Assembly (NCBI GenBank): GCA_963700925.1
Contig: OY969553.1
Span: 3,844,001-3,908,000, forward strand
From: CAWJMD01 sp963700925
GTDB lineage: Bacteria; Actinomycetota; Actinomycetes; Actinomycetales; CAWJMD01
DNA length: 64,000 bases
Direction: 5' to 3'
In this document: positions 24,746-34,326 of the stretch, in pieces
How the letters are laid out: every line of letters starts with the position of its first letter
Position numbering within the stretch: the stretch's first letter is position 1
Notes under the pieces: generated by a model
Database searches by the model: none
What the model saw: the letters and a program-made list of their open reading frames with translations, nothing else
Told to the model about the DNA's origin: nothing
Made by a program: the position numbers and the translations under genes

Positions 24746-25492
24746 TCATCGCGTCGGCGGCCGGTGCTCCGGGTTGTCGAAGCCGAAGTGCATGCCGAGC
24801 TTCCAGCTCTCCGGCAGGTTGCCGTAGGGCGGGTAACCACCGGCGTTCTTCAGCATCCTGGCCAGGTGCAGCAGGTTGTACGTCATGAACGTGGTGTTGC
24901 GGTTCGTGAAGTCGTTCTCCGGACCGCCCGAGCCCTCGTCCAGGTAGCTCGGCCCGGGCCCCACGGCGCCGATCCAGCCGGCGTCGGCCTGCGGAGGGAT
25001 GGTGTACCCGAGGTGCTGCAGGCTGTAGAGCAGGTTCATCGCGCAGTGCTTGACGCCGTCCTCGTTGCCGGTGATCAGGCAGCCCGCGGCACGGCCGTAG
25101 TACGACCACTGGCCCTTGTCGTTCAGCTTGGACGAGTTGCCGTACAGCCGTTCCACGACGCGCTTGGTCACAGAGCCGTTGTCCCCCAACCAGATCGGGC
25201 CGGCGAGCACGAGGATGTCGGCAGCCATCACCCTCGCGTAGAGCGCCGGCCACTCGTCTGACGCCGCACCGTGCTCGGTCATGTCGGGCTGCACGCCGGT
25301 GGCGATGTCGTGGTCGACGGCGCGGATCACGTCCACGTCAACCCCGTGGCCGCGCATCAGGCCAACACTGAGGTCGACGAGACCCTGGGTGTGGCTCCGC
25401 TGCGGGGAGGGCTTGAGGGTGCAGTTGATGAACATCGCCCGCAGGTCGGAGAAGTCGGGGGGCTCGATCTCGGAGGTGTCGGTGCTGGTCAC
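24746..25492 (-). CDS. Flavodoxin-family protein / NAD(P)H-dependent FMN reductase-like
   Basis: 248 aa. Flavodoxin-like fold: MFINCTLKPSPQRSHTQGL binds the FMN phosphate, and ADILVLAGPIWLGDNGSVTKRVVERLYG is the typical 80s loop. A long C-terminal part (PSYLDEGSGGPENDFTNRNTTFM...) is usual in actinobacterial members. The GTG at 25492 follows GAGGAGA. Physiological partner unknown. Convergent to ileS. Confidence 0.88.
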   Translation of the reverse strand: MTSTDTSEIEPPDFSDLRAMFINCTLKPSPQRSHTQGLVDLSVGLMRGHGVDVDVIRAVDHDIATGVQPDMTEHGAASDEWPALYARVMAADILVLAGPIWLGDNGSVTKRVVERLYGNSSKLNDKGQWSYYGRAAGCLITGNEDGVKHCAMNLLYSLQHLGYTIPPQADAGWIGAVGPGPSYLDEGSGGPENDFTNRNTTFMTYNLLHLARMLKNAGGYPPYGNLPESWKLGMHFGFDNPEHRPPTR

Positions 25493-25550
25493 GGGTCTCC
25501 TCAGGGGTGAGGGCGTCGGCCGGAAGTCACGACGACCCTACGGGGCGTCT

Positions 25551-25556
25551 TACCCT
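25551..25556 (+). promoter_or_regulatory. -10 element of leaderless folC promoter
   Basis: TACCCT, then 6 nt, then GTG 25563. The same hexamer and spacing recur before proA. Confidence 0.65.
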
Positions 25557-25562
25557 GTGGAG

Positions 25563-27029
25563 GTGCCGAGATCCCGCAAGGACCGCGCCGACGAGGCTGC
25601 CGCCTTCGAGGCCCGCCAGGCCGCGCGCGAAGTGGCCGCGGGCCGCGCTCGCCAGGTCTACGCCGAGCTGCTCTCACGGGCACCCGAGAGCCGGATGGAG
25701 CCACGACTGGAACCGGTCCGCGCGCTCTGTGAGCTGCTCGGCGACCCGCAGCGCTCCTACCCGGTGATCCACCTGACCGGCACGAACGGGAAGACCTCGA
25801 CCGCGCGGATGATCGAGCGCCTGCTGCGTGAGCACAACCTGCGGACTGGACGGTTCACCAGCCCCCACCTACACGTGCTCAACGAGCGCATCAGCATCGA
25901 CGGGCGCCCGATCAGCGACGAGGCGCTCGCCGACACGTGGGACGAGGTAGCCCCCCTCGTCGCAATGGTCGACGGTCAGCTGGCCACGAAGGGCGAGGTG
26001 CCTCTCACGTACTTCGAGGTCGTTACCGTGCTGGCCTACGCCGCCTTCGCGGACACCCCCGTGGACGTGGCCGTCGTCGAGGTCGGGCTCGGTGGCACCT
26101 GGGACGCGACCAACGTGGCCGACGCAACCGTCGCGGTCGTGACGCCGATCTCGCTCGACCACACCGAGATGCTGGGCGACAGGGTCGAGGACATCGCCGA
26201 GGAGAAGGCCGGCATCTTCACCGAGGGCGGGTTCGTGGTGATGGCGCAGCAGCCTGTCGACGCCGCCGAGGTGCTGCTGCGGCGTGCGGTCGAGAGCGGT
26301 TCGACGATCGCGCGCGAGGGGCTGGAGTTCGGGGTCGTCCGCCGGGAGGTCGCCGTCGGCGGCCAGCAGGTGACGGTGAAGGGTCTGGCGGGCGAGTACG
26401 ACGAGCTGCTCCTCCCGCTGCACGGCCCGCACCAGGCGCACAACCTGGTCGTTGCCATGGCGGCGGTCGAGGCGTTCCTCGGCAACGGCACGCAGCGGCT
26501 CGACCCCGCAGTCGTGGTCGAGGCACTCGAGGACGTCACGTCGCCGGGGCGGCTCGAGGTCGTCCGCCCGAGCCCCGCCGTCGTGGTCGATGCGGCCCAC
26601 AACGTCGGTGGGATGGAGGCTCTCGTGACAGCCCTCGACGAGGCCTTCGGCTTCCGACACCTGGTCGGGGTGGTCGGCGTGCTCGCCGGCAAGGACGCCG
26701 AGGCGATGCTCGGGGTACTCGAACCGGTACTGGATGAGATCGTGGTCACCCGCTCGACGTCGCCGCGGGCTGTTCCGGTCTACGAGCTGGCCGAGCTGGC
26801 GCGCGAGGTCTTCGGTGAGGAGCGGGTGCACGAGGTCGACCGCCTCGACGACGCGTTGGTGCTTGCGGTGAACACCGCCGAGTCCGAAACCGACCACGGC
26901 GCAGGGGTTCTGGTGACGGGATCGGTGACCGTGGCGGCTGAGGCGCGGCTGCTGATGGGTGCCGCCCCGGTCGACCAGCCGTCCGCCTTCGAGGAGCGGC
27001 TGCAGAGGTACGCCGAGGGCCCGCTGTGA
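25563..27029 (+). CDS. folC: Folylpolyglutamate synthase / dihydrofolate synthase
   Basis: 488 aa. Mur-ligase fold: P-loop TGTNGKTSTARM, omega loop with SPHLHVLNERISIDG, VEVGLGGTWDATNV, and C-terminal domain with VVVDAAHNVGGM. It adds glutamates to folates and may make dihydrofolate. GTG 25563 is chosen because TACCCT lies exactly six bases upstream (leaderless start); GTG 25557 is also in frame. The stop overlaps the GTG of the next gene (27026). Confidence 0.95.
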   Translation: MPRSRKDRADEAAAFEARQAAREVAAGRARQVYAELLSRAPESRMEPRLEPVRALCELLGDPQRSYPVIHLTGTNGKTSTARMIERLLREHNLRTGRFTSPHLHVLNERISIDGRPISDEALADTWDEVAPLVAMVDGQLATKGEVPLTYFEVVTVLAYAAFADTPVDVAVVEVGLGGTWDATNVADATVAVVTPISLDHTEMLGDRVEDIAEEKAGIFTEGGFVVMAQQPVDAAEVLLRRAVESGSTIAREGLEFGVVRREVAVGGQQVTVKGLAGEYDELLLPLHGPHQAHNLVVAMAAVEAFLGNGTQRLDPAVVVEALEDVTSPGRLEVVRPSPAVVVDAAHNVGGMEALVTALDEAFGFRHLVGVVGVLAGKDAEAMLGVLEPVLDEIVVTRSTSPRAVPVYELAELAREVFGEERVHEVDRLDDALVLAVNTAESETDHGAGVLVTGSVTVAAEARLLMGAAPVDQPSAFEERLQRYAEGPL

Positions 27030-27418
27030 AGGCGGCCGGCACCATGACCGGGCGGTTCGCGGCCATGACCTTGGCGCTCGAGTCGCTCGTGGTCTTCTTC
27101 GCAACCCTTGTCGCCAGCCGACTCTCGTCCCTCGAAACGACTGTCGTCTGGGTCGGCGGGCTCGGTCTCGCCCTGGTCTGCCTGCTGGCCGCCGCCGTCG
27201 CACGTCGCCCGCGTGGCCTCGTGGCCGGCTCGGTGGTGCAGGGCCTGGTCGTGGGCACGGGCTTCCTCGTCCCGGCGATGTTCGCTCTCGGCCTTGTCTT
27301 CGTCGCGCTGTGGGTCTGGCTGCTGTTGGTCGGACGTCGGATCGACCGCGACCGGGCAGCCTGGGAGTCCTCGCCGGACGCGGCAGATCCGGCCGCTCGC
27401 GAGCACGTGGATGGGTGA
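27026..27418 (+). CDS. DUF4233 small membrane protein
   Basis: 130 aa with four hydrophobic segments (ALESLVVFFATLVA, VVWVGGLGLALVCLLAAAVA, GSVVQGLVVGTGFLVPAMFALGLVFVALWVWLLLVG). This gene type sits between folC and ndk across actinobacteria; function unknown. GTG 27026 overlaps the folC stop, so translation is coupled. Confidence 0.85.
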   Translation: MKAAGTMTGRFAAMTLALESLVVFFATLVASRLSSLETTVVWVGGLGLALVCLLAAAVARRPRGLVAGSVVQGLVVGTGFLVPAMFALGLVFVALWVWLLLVGRRIDRDRAAWESSPDAADPAAREHVDG

Positions 27419-27755
27419 CGAGGCGCAGCGAACGCACGTGGTGCTGTTGGCCGTCGCCGGCCTGGGCACCCTGCTGCTGGTGGTGCGAGCGGTCATCTCC
27501 CGCGACGAGCCGTGGTGGGTCTCGTGGCCCCTGCCCGCGGGTGCTGCCGGACTCGTCGTGGCGGCAGCGCTGCGTTTCCCGTTGGCGGTAGCCGTTCCCG
27601 CAGTGCTGGTGCTGGTGGCCGGGCTGGCTCTGCAGATCCAGTGGTCGTACCGCTCCGGGCGCTACATCGAGGACGACGTGCAGACGATCTGGCGCCGAGT
27701 GCGGCGAAAGCCCGAGCCGAAGCGGCGGCGCCACCGGGCGCCCCCACCCTCCTGA
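27411..27755 (+). CDS. Hypothetical small membrane protein
   Basis: 114 aa. Three hydrophobic stretches (VVLLAVAGLGTLLLVV, GAAGLVVAAALRFPLAVAVPAVLVLVAGLALQI) and a strongly basic C-terminus (RRVRRKPEPKRRRHR). ATG 27411 overlaps the DUF4233 gene by 8 bp, which supports co-translation in the folC operon. Not a family I recognise. Confidence 0.7.
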   Translation: MGDEAQRTHVVLLAVAGLGTLLLVVRAVISRDEPWWVSWPLPAGAAGLVVAAALRFPLAVAVPAVLVLVAGLALQIQWSYRSGRYIEDDVQTIWRRVRRKPEPKRRRHRAPPPS

Positions 27756-27767
27756 CCCAGCCGAGAC

Positions 27768-28808
27768 TCAGTTCTCGCGCGTCCAGGCCAGTAGGTCGTC
27801 GAGCGGCCAGGTGTTGACCACTCGCTCGACCGGCACGCCGTGCTGGACCGCGCGAGCGCAGCCGTGGTCGAGGAAGTCGAGCTGCCCGGGTGCGTGTGCG
27901 TCGGAGTCGATGCTCAGCAAGCATCCGAGGCCGAGGGCCAGCTCGAGCAGGTTGTCCGGCGGGTCGCAGCGTTCGGGCCGGCTGTTGATCTCCACGGCGG
28001 TGTCATGGGCCAGGCAGGCCTCGAAGACGGCGTCGGGGTCGAACACCGACTGCTTGCGCTGCCCGCGGCCACCGGTGACGAGCCGCCCGGTGCAGTGGCC
28101 CAGCACGTCCGTGCGGGGGTTGCTCACCGCCTTCACCATCCGCCGCGTCATCGCGGTCCGGTCCATCGCGAGCTTGCTGTGGACGCTCGCGACCACCACG
28201 TCGAGCTCCGCCAGCAGGTCGTCCTCCTGGTCGAGTGAGCCGTCGTCGAGGATGTCGACCTCGATGCCGGTGAGTAGCCGGAAGGGAGCCAGCTGCTCGT
28301 TCAGGTCGGCGACCAGCGCGATCTGCTCGCGCAACCGCTCGGGCGACAGGCCGCGTGCGACGGTGAGTCGCGGGGAGTGGTCGGTGAGCGCCGCGTACTC
28401 GTGGCCGACCTGAACATAGGCGTGCGCCATCTCGTCAGGTGGGCTGCCGCCGTCCGTCCAGTTCGAATGGGTGTGCAGGTCGCCGCGAAGTGCGGCGCGC
28501 ATCTCCTCCCCGCCGGTGTCGAGCGGCTCACTCTCGGCGAGCAGCTTCGTGAGGTACTCCGGCTGCTGACCTGCGACCGCCTCCGCCGCGACGGCGGCGG
28601 TCTTGGGTCCCACCTGAGAGAGGTCCGCCAGCGTTCCGCGCTCGACCCGGAGCGCGATCTCGTCGTGGTCGAGACGCGCCAGCGCCCACGCCGCCTTTCG
28701 GTACGCCTGGACGCGATAGGTCGACTCGCGGCGGCGCTCGAGCTCGAACGCGATCCGCTTGAGGGCTGCGACCGGGTCGACGATCTCCTCGGTGTTCACG
28801 AGGGCCAT
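27768..28808 (-). CDS. PHP-domain phosphoesterase with N-terminal helix-hairpin-helix region
   Basis: 346 aa. Residues 1-95 resemble the 8-kDa/HhH part of DNA polymerase X (RVQAYRKAAWALARL, LADLSQVGPKTA). The PHP domain follows: GDLHTHSNWTDGG, AALTDHSP, GIEVDIL, VVASVHSKL, GHCTGR, EINSRPERCDPP, SIDSDAH, giving the metal-binding His/Asp set. It looks like a PolX without the polymerase palm, so a nuclease or phosphatase in DNA repair or nucleotide metabolism is likely. Convergent with the folC operon. Confidence 0.88.
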   Translation of the reverse strand: MALVNTEEIVDPVAALKRIAFELERRRESTYRVQAYRKAAWALARLDHDEIALRVERGTLADLSQVGPKTAAVAAEAVAGQQPEYLTKLLAESEPLDTGGEEMRAALRGDLHTHSNWTDGGSPPDEMAHAYVQVGHEYAALTDHSPRLTVARGLSPERLREQIALVADLNEQLAPFRLLTGIEVDILDDGSLDQEDDLLAELDVVVASVHSKLAMDRTAMTRRMVKAVSNPRTDVLGHCTGRLVTGGRGQRKQSVFDPDAVFEACLAHDTAVEINSRPERCDPPDNLLELALGLGCLLSIDSDAHAPGQLDFLDHGCARAVQHGVPVERVVNTWPLDDLLAWTREN

Positions 28809-28905
28809 CGTGCCGTGGCCCGGCTACGCTCGCCACGGCCGCGCCGGGGGTGCGTTGTGTCCGTGTCGACTGGCGTCGACTCGCGCTGACTCGAAGGGGG
28901 CGATC

Positions 28906-29742
28906 GTGACCGCAGTGGTTGCGCCCTGGCGAACAGGGTCAGGACCGCGCCCCGCCGTCCGCCTGCCTCCGGCGCCGATGCCCCTGATGCGGGGTGGACG
29001 GCCTCTGAAGCGCTGGCGGTGGGTGGGGTGCTTCGCCGACGACGTGATGCTCTGCGCCGCGGTCGCGCGGGTAGGCCCCTTGCCAGTCAGCTGGTGGGCG
29101 GTCTGGGATCGCGGGCGGCAGACCCTGCACGAGCGCACGCGGCACAACGGGCGGCTCGTGCGATTCGACGGCGGTGGCATCCGGGTCAACGACGGCGCCT
29201 GCAGGATCGACCTGTCCGTCGCGGCGGACCCCGGGGTCGAGACGGTGTCGCCTCACGGCACCCAGTACGCCTGGACGCGCAAGCAGGGCGGGGTCCGCGT
29301 CACCGGCACGGTTTCCGTTGGCGACCGGCGCTTCTCGATCGACGCGCCGGGCATCGTGGACGACTCCGCCGGATACCACGCGCGTGACACGAGCTGGATG
29401 TGGTGCGCGGGCGTGGGCTCCGCTGAGGCCGGCTCGGCGGTCGCCTGGAACCTCGTGTCGGGCCTGCACGACGACGTCACCTCGTCCGAGCGCACGGTCT
29501 GGGTCGACGGCACGCCGCACCATGTCGGTCCCGTCGGCTTCGACGGCCTGGACGGCGTCCGGTTCGCCGAGGGTGGCGCCCTGTCGTTCAGTCGCGAGGT
29601 CACCCGCCGCCACACGGAGAACCTGCTCCTGGTGTCGACCGACTACGAGCAGCCGTTCGGCTCCTTCACCGGAGTCCTGCCGCACGCCGGGCCTCTCGAG
29701 AGTGGCCTCGGGGTGATGGAGCGGCACAGCGTGCGCTGGTGA
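28906..29742 (+). CDS. DUF2804 family protein
   Basis: 278 aa, beta-rich, starting at GTG 28906 after GAAGGGGG. The pattern GRPLKRWRWVGCF, HARDTSWMWCAGVG, AVAWNLVSGLHDD is that of DUF2804 proteins, which are widespread in actinobacteria and lack a known role. No signal peptide or membrane segment. Stands before ndk with its own spacing of about 100 bp. Confidence 0.75.
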   Translation: MTAVVAPWRTGSGPRPAVRLPPAPMPLMRGGRPLKRWRWVGCFADDVMLCAAVARVGPLPVSWWAVWDRGRQTLHERTRHNGRLVRFDGGGIRVNDGACRIDLSVAADPGVETVSPHGTQYAWTRKQGGVRVTGTVSVGDRRFSIDAPGIVDDSAGYHARDTSWMWCAGVGSAEAGSAVAWNLVSGLHDDVTSSERTVWVDGTPHHVGPVGFDGLDGVRFAEGGALSFSREVTRRHTENLLLVSTDYEQPFGSFTGVLPHAGPLESGLGVMERHSVRW

Positions 29743-29844
29743 GCCGGGCAGATCGACACGCAAGTGACGCGGCTAGGCTCGCCCGCGTCCTGGTCGTGAC
29801 CGGGACGTTCGTCCGACCCCCTGCTGCCCGAGGAGCACCCTGCC

Positions 29845-30288
29845 GTGAGCGACCAGCCGACCCCGGACCAGATCGAGCGGAGCCTGGTGATCGTCAAGCC
29901 CGACGGTGTCTCACGCCGTCTCGCGGGGGAGGTGCTGCGCAGGGTCGAGGCCAAGGGGTACTCCTTGGTGGCGGCCGAGCTGCGCACCGTCGACCGCGAG
30001 CTCCTTGGCCGGCACTACGCCGAACACGTCGGCAAGCCGTTCTACGAGCCCCTCTTGAGCTTCATGGCGTCGGGCCCCGTCCTGGCTGCGGTGATCGAGG
30101 GCCACCGGTGCATCGAGGGTTTCCGCGCCCTGGCCGGGGCGACCGACCCGACTGCCGCGCTGCCCGGCACGATCCGCGGCGACCTGGGCCGTGACTGGGG
30201 CCTCGCGGTGCAGCAGAACCTCGTCCACGGCAGCGACTCGCCCGAGTCGGCACGGCGGGAGATCGAGATCTGGTTCCCCGGGCTGTAG
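29845..30288 (+). CDS. ndk: Nucleoside diphosphate kinase
   Basis: 147 aa, normal length. Motifs: SLVIVKPDGVSRRL at the N-terminus and the active-site phospho-His in QNLVHGSDSPESARREI. It equilibrates nucleoside triphosphates. GTG 29845 follows GAGGAGCACCC. A -10-like TAGGCT at 29774-29779 suggests its own promoter. Confidence 0.97.
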   Translation: MSDQPTPDQIERSLVIVKPDGVSRRLAGEVLRRVEAKGYSLVAAELRTVDRELLGRHYAEHVGKPFYEPLLSFMASGPVLAAVIEGHRCIEGFRALAGATDPTAALPGTIRGDLGRDWGLAVQQNLVHGSDSPESARREIEIWFPGL

Positions 30289-30424
30289 CCGTCCGTTGCT
30301 CCTCCGGCCCACACATTTGGGCGTCCGGCGCGTGGGTGGGATGAGCAGCCTACGGGAGGGTTGTGGGTGAGCGGAGCAAGTACGCTGGTCGACGTCCGCG
30401 AGCAGGTCCACCGGAAGGCGCCCC

Positions 30425-32395
30425 ATGCTTGGCCAGTCGATCTTCGACCGGCTCGAACCCCTCCTGGCCCAGGTCTCGAAACCGGTCCAGTACGTCGGCG
30501 GTGAGCTGAACGCCACCGTCAAGGAGTGGGACTGCGGCGGCGACGCCACGGTGCGGTGGGCCCTGATGTACCCGGACGCCTACGAGGTCGGCGTGCCGAA
30601 CCAGGGCGTGATGATCCTGTACGAGGTGCTGAACGAGCGCGAGGGCGCGCTGGCCGAGCGCACGTACTCCGTGTGGCCCGACATGGAGGCCCTGATGCGC
30701 GAGCACCAGGTGCCCCAGTTCACGGTCGACTCCCACCGCGCGGTGGGCGACTTCGACGTGCTGGGCGTCTCTTTCTCGACCGAGCTCGGCTACACGAACC
30801 TGCTGACGGCGCTCGACCTCGCCGGCATCCCGCTGCACGCGGTCGACCGCACGGAGGACCACCCACTCGTCGTCGCAGGTGGACACGCAGCCTTCAACCC
30901 GGAGCCGGTCGCCGACTTCATCGACGCCGCGGTGATCGGCGACGGCGAAGAGGCCGTCCTGCTGATCACCGACGCGATCGCTGCGTGGAAGACAGAGGGT
31001 CGCCCGGGTGGGCGCACCGAACTCCTGGCCCGGCTCGCCCGCACCGGCGGCGTCTACGTGCCGCAGTTCTACGACGTCGACTACCTGCCGGACGGACGGA
31101 TCCACAAGCTGGCACCGAACCGGCACGGGGTGCCGTGGCGGGTCAGCAAGCACACCGTGATGGACCTGGACGAGTGGCCGTACCCGAAGCAGCCGCTCGT
31201 ACCGCTGGCCGAGAGCGTCCACGAGCGGATGAGCGTCGAGATCTTCCGTGGCTGCACGCGCGGGTGCCGGTTCTGCCAGGCGGGCATGATCACCCGCCCG
31301 GTGCGCGAGCGGTCCATCGAGGGCATCGGCGCCATGGTCGAGAAGGGCCTTGCCGCAACGGGTTTCGAGGAGGTCGGGCTGCTCAGCCTTTCGAGCGCCG
31401 ACCACTCGGAGATCGGTCAGATCACCAAGCAGCTCGCCGACCGCTACGAGGGCACGCAGACTGGGCTGAGTCTGCCGAGCACGCGCGTCGACGCGTTCAA
31501 CATCGACCTGGCGAACGAGCTGTCGCGCAACGGCCGCCGGTCAGGGCTCACCTTCGCGCCGGAGGGCGGCAGCGAGCGGATGCGCAAGGTGATCAACAAG
31601 ATGGTCACCGAGGAGGACCTGATCCGCACGGTCTCCACCGCGTACGCCAACGGCTGGCGGCAGGTGAAGCTCTACTTCATGTGCGGCCTGCCGACCGAGA
31701 CCGACGACGACGTGCTGCAGATCGCCGATCTCGCCAAGAAGGTCATCGCGACGGGACGCGAGGTGTCGGGCCAGCGCGACATCCGCTGCACGGTGAGCAT
31801 CGGCGGGTTCGTTCCCAAGCCGCACACGCCCTTCCAGTGGGCGTCCCAGCTCGACCACGAGACCACGGACGCCCGGCTCGCCAAGCTGCGCGAGGCGATC
31901 AGGTCCGACAAGAAGTACGGCCGCGCAATCGGTTTCCGCTACCACGACGGCAAGCCGGGCATCGTCGAGGGACTGCTCTCCCGTGGCGACCGCCGCGTCG
32001 GGCGCGTGATCGAGGCGGTCTGGCGTGACGGTGGACGGTTCGACGGCTGGAGCGAGCACTTCTCGTTCGACCGCTGGATGGACTGTGCGGCAACCGCTCT
32101 GGGCGACCAGGGGCTGGACGTCGACTGGTACACCACGCGTGAGCGCGACTTCGCCGAGGTGCTGCCCTGGGACCACCTCGACTCTGGCCTCGACAAGGAC
32201 TGGCTCTGGGAGGACTGGCAGGACTCCGTCAACGAGGTCGAGGTCGAGGACTGCCGGTGGACGCCCTGCTTCGACTGCGGTGTGTGCCCCCAGATGGACA
32301 CCGAGATCCAGATCGGGCCGACGGGACGAACCCTGCTGCCGCTGAGCGTCAGCGGCGGGCAGACACCCCGCGAGCGCGTTCTGGAGGGCTCCTGA
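30425..32395 (+). CDS. B12-binding-domain radical SAM protein, TIGR03960 family
   Basis: 656 aa. N-terminal Rossmann/B12-binding-like half (MYPDAYEVGVPNQGVMILYEVLN), then the radical SAM cluster site CTRGCRFCQAG (Cx3Cx2C) and a long C-terminal domain with CFDCGVCP. In many bacteria it is adjacent or fused to the TIGR03936 protein; here that partner is found about 5 kb downstream, next to rne. The pair has been discussed as an RNA or tRNA modification system; the substrate is not known to me. ATG 30425. Confidence 0.92.
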   Translation: MLGQSIFDRLEPLLAQVSKPVQYVGGELNATVKEWDCGGDATVRWALMYPDAYEVGVPNQGVMILYEVLNEREGALAERTYSVWPDMEALMREHQVPQFTVDSHRAVGDFDVLGVSFSTELGYTNLLTALDLAGIPLHAVDRTEDHPLVVAGGHAAFNPEPVADFIDAAVIGDGEEAVLLITDAIAAWKTEGRPGGRTELLARLARTGGVYVPQFYDVDYLPDGRIHKLAPNRHGVPWRVSKHTVMDLDEWPYPKQPLVPLAESVHERMSVEIFRGCTRGCRFCQAGMITRPVRERSIEGIGAMVEKGLAATGFEEVGLLSLSSADHSEIGQITKQLADRYEGTQTGLSLPSTRVDAFNIDLANELSRNGRRSGLTFAPEGGSERMRKVINKMVTEEDLIRTVSTAYANGWRQVKLYFMCGLPTETDDDVLQIADLAKKVIATGREVSGQRDIRCTVSIGGFVPKPHTPFQWASQLDHETTDARLAKLREAIRSDKKYGRAIGFRYHDGKPGIVEGLLSRGDRRVGRVIEAVWRDGGRFDGWSEHFSFDRWMDCAATALGDQGLDVDWYTTRERDFAEVLPWDHLDSGLDKDWLWEDWQDSVNEVEVEDCRWTPCFDCGVCPQMDTEIQIGPTGRTLLPLSVSGGQTPRERVLEGS

Positions 32396-32437
32396 CCGCT
32401 CACGGTTCTATGACGACGGCTGGACGCCGAGGCGGCC

Positions 32438-33505
32438 TCAGACCCCCAGCCGCCGCAGCCGTCGCCGACGACGGATGCGGTAGAGGGCGTCGGCGACCAC
32501 CAGCACGACGACGCAGCCGACCAGGCCGACCCACGGCAGGGTGTCGCGAGTCGACAGGCGGAGCAGCGGCACGCTGAAGAAGAGCGCCACCACGAACGCC
32601 ACCAGAAGCACGTCGACCCGGCCGCGACGGGCCGGGTCGGGCATCGTCTCCCGGCGCACGGCGAGGAAGCCGACCCACCCCACAGGCAGCACCAGCAGCA
32701 GAGCGACCAGGCCCAGCGCGGTGCCCCCGTTGCGGCCGAGCAGCAGCAAACCGGCCTGCACCGCGACGAGCAGCCACATCAGCCAGGAGCCCACGCGGAG
32801 CGGAAAGGTGAGCTCGTCGTCGACGCCCGCGAGCGCCTCCCGGTTGGTGGGGTCGAGCCGGGCCGCCTCCAGATATGCGCGCTGTCGCTCGGCAGGCGTG
32901 CCGTCGAAGTCGAGCTTGGCGCGCAGGACGTGCGCCTCGGAGCTCTGGGGGTCGAGGGACAGGGCACGCCCGACGAGAACACGCGCGTCTGCCATTTGGT
33001 CGTTGTCGAAGGGCTTGACCTGCTCGACAGCCACCTGCGCCAGCACGAGCGCCGCGCCAGGGTCGTCGGGGGCCAGGGCCACCGCACGCTCAGCGGCCTG
33101 GCGGCTGACCCGGTCGCCGGCTGCCGTGTCCTTGAGCACCTCGGCGTGTGCGAGCCAGGCCGCTGGGTCATCCGGCGCCAGCTGCACGGCGCGCTCGGTG
33201 AGACGGCGAGCCTCCCGCCAGCGCAGTGGATTCGTCGTCAGTCCGACCGCCAGCACGCAGAGGGCGTCGGCGTACTGCGGGTCGAGAGCCACCGCCCGCC
33301 TTGCGAGCTCCATCCCGACGCGCAGCTCCTGGACGGTGCCGAGCCCCATCGTCAGCCGCGCGCACTCGAGCGTCAGGACCGCGTCGTCGGGGTGGAGCGC
33401 CAGCAGCGGTCGCAGGAGGCTGAGGGCCTCACGGTCGCGCCCGACATCGCTGAGCGCCTCGGCGCGCAGGAGGACGGCATCCCGCTCCTCGTCCCCGTCC
33501 ATCAC
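32438..33505 (-). CDS. TPR-repeat membrane protein
   Basis: 355 aa. Five to six tetratricopeptide-like repeats (residues about 10-225; for example ARRAVALDPQYADALCVLAVG, AERAVALAPDDPGAALVLAQV) are followed by four hydrophobic segments. Probably a scaffold exposed to the cytoplasm. GTG 33505, or ATG 33502, has TAGCCT 5 or 8 bases upstream, so a leaderless mRNA is possible. Convergent with the radical SAM gene. Confidence 0.8.
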   Translation of the reverse strand: MMDGDEERDAVLLRAEALSDVGRDREALSLLRPLLALHPDDAVLTLECARLTMGLGTVQELRVGMELARRAVALDPQYADALCVLAVGLTTNPLRWREARRLTERAVQLAPDDPAAWLAHAEVLKDTAAGDRVSRQAAERAVALAPDDPGAALVLAQVAVEQVKPFDNDQMADARVLVGRALSLDPQSSEAHVLRAKLDFDGTPAERQRAYLEAARLDPTNREALAGVDDELTFPLRVGSWLMWLLVAVQAGLLLLGRNGGTALGLVALLLVLPVGWVGFLAVRRETMPDPARRGRVDVLLVAFVVALFFSVPLLRLSTRDTLPWVGLVGCVVVLVVADALYRIRRRRRLRRLGV

Positions 33506-33526
33506 GCCGCAGGCTATCCAGGCCCG

Positions 33527-34252
33527 CTAGATCCGCCGCACCAGGATCGTGCTGTTCGAGCGATGCAGCACGCGGTCCAGGCGTCCCATGCCGACGTCCT
33601 CGCTCTGCACCTCGACCACCTCACCGAGACCGGTGTTCTCGACCATCCGCACCACCTCGTCGTGCCCGTAGAACGACACCAGCGGCGCGCCGATGTTGTT
33701 CCAGTAGCCCCGCACGCCGATGCGCCTGCCGGTGAAGGTCGTGGTCAGTCGCTTGAGCCAGAACAGGCCCGACATCAAGGCTTTCGGCGTGCACACGGGC
33801 TCGAACACGACGAGATGGCCGCCGGGTCGAAGCAGCTCAAGGGCGTGTCGCACACCCGTCTCGGCGTCGCGACGCGACGAGCGCCTCGTGCGGCCGACGA
33901 GGTGGTGCAGCAGGGCAGCCGCCAGCGCGAAGTCGTACCGGCCGGCATGCTCCCGCACCTGGCCCCCGTCGAGGATCGAGGCGTGCACGGTCCGGCACTT
34001 CACGCGCTCGGCGGCAACGGCGAGCGCCGACGCGCTGACGTCCATCGCCCACAGGTCGGTGATGCCCGTCGACCCGGCGAGGACGGCGAGGACGTTGCCG
34101 GTGCCGCATCCGACGTCGACGAGTGACGAGTCGTCCGACTTGCGCGTCGTGATCATCGCCGTGGCGTGCCGCAGCCGAGCCGGGCTGTAGTCGTGGGTGT
34201 GGTTCTCGAAGTAGTCGACCGTGCCCTTGTCGGCGTGCTCGGGTCTGGTCAT
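33527..34252 (-). CDS. Class I SAM-dependent methyltransferase
   Basis: 241 aa. Motif I SLVDVGCGTGNVLAVLAG, acidic motif II (WAMDVSASAL) and the ALAAALLHHL segment mark a class I methyltransferase of the Methyltransf_11/25 type. Substrate unknown. ATG 34252 has TACGAT six bases upstream, so it is probably leaderless; the longer frame to 34318 overlaps the divergent gene's promoter region. Confidence 0.85.
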   Translation of the reverse strand: MTRPEHADKGTVDYFENHTHDYSPARLRHATAMITTRKSDDSSLVDVGCGTGNVLAVLAGSTGITDLWAMDVSASALAVAAERVKCRTVHASILDGGQVREHAGRYDFALAAALLHHLVGRTRRSSRRDAETGVRHALELLRPGGHLVVFEPVCTPKALMSGLFWLKRLTTTFTGRRIGVRGYWNNIGAPLVSFYGHDEVVRMVENTGLGEVVEVQSEDVGMGRLDRVLHRSNSTILVRRI

Positions 34253-34258
34253 CGCAGC

Positions 34259-34264
34259 ATCGTA
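34259..34264 (-). promoter_or_regulatory. -10 element of leaderless methyltransferase promoter
   Basis: Minus strand TACGAT, 6 nt, then ATG at 34252. Confidence 0.6.
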
Positions 34265-34326
34265 GGTGCCTGCCGCCTGCCCCTGCGCTGTGGCCGACGC
34301 CAGGGCGATCCGACACACTGGCGCGC

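Noticed and set aside
25869..27734. 621-aa minus-strand open frame across folC
   Set aside because: Antisense artefact; the plus-strand genes carry clear motifs and coupled starts.
34259..34326. Longer start (34318) for the methyltransferase
   Set aside because: It would run over the divergent gene's promoter, whereas ATG 34252 has a perfectly spaced -10.
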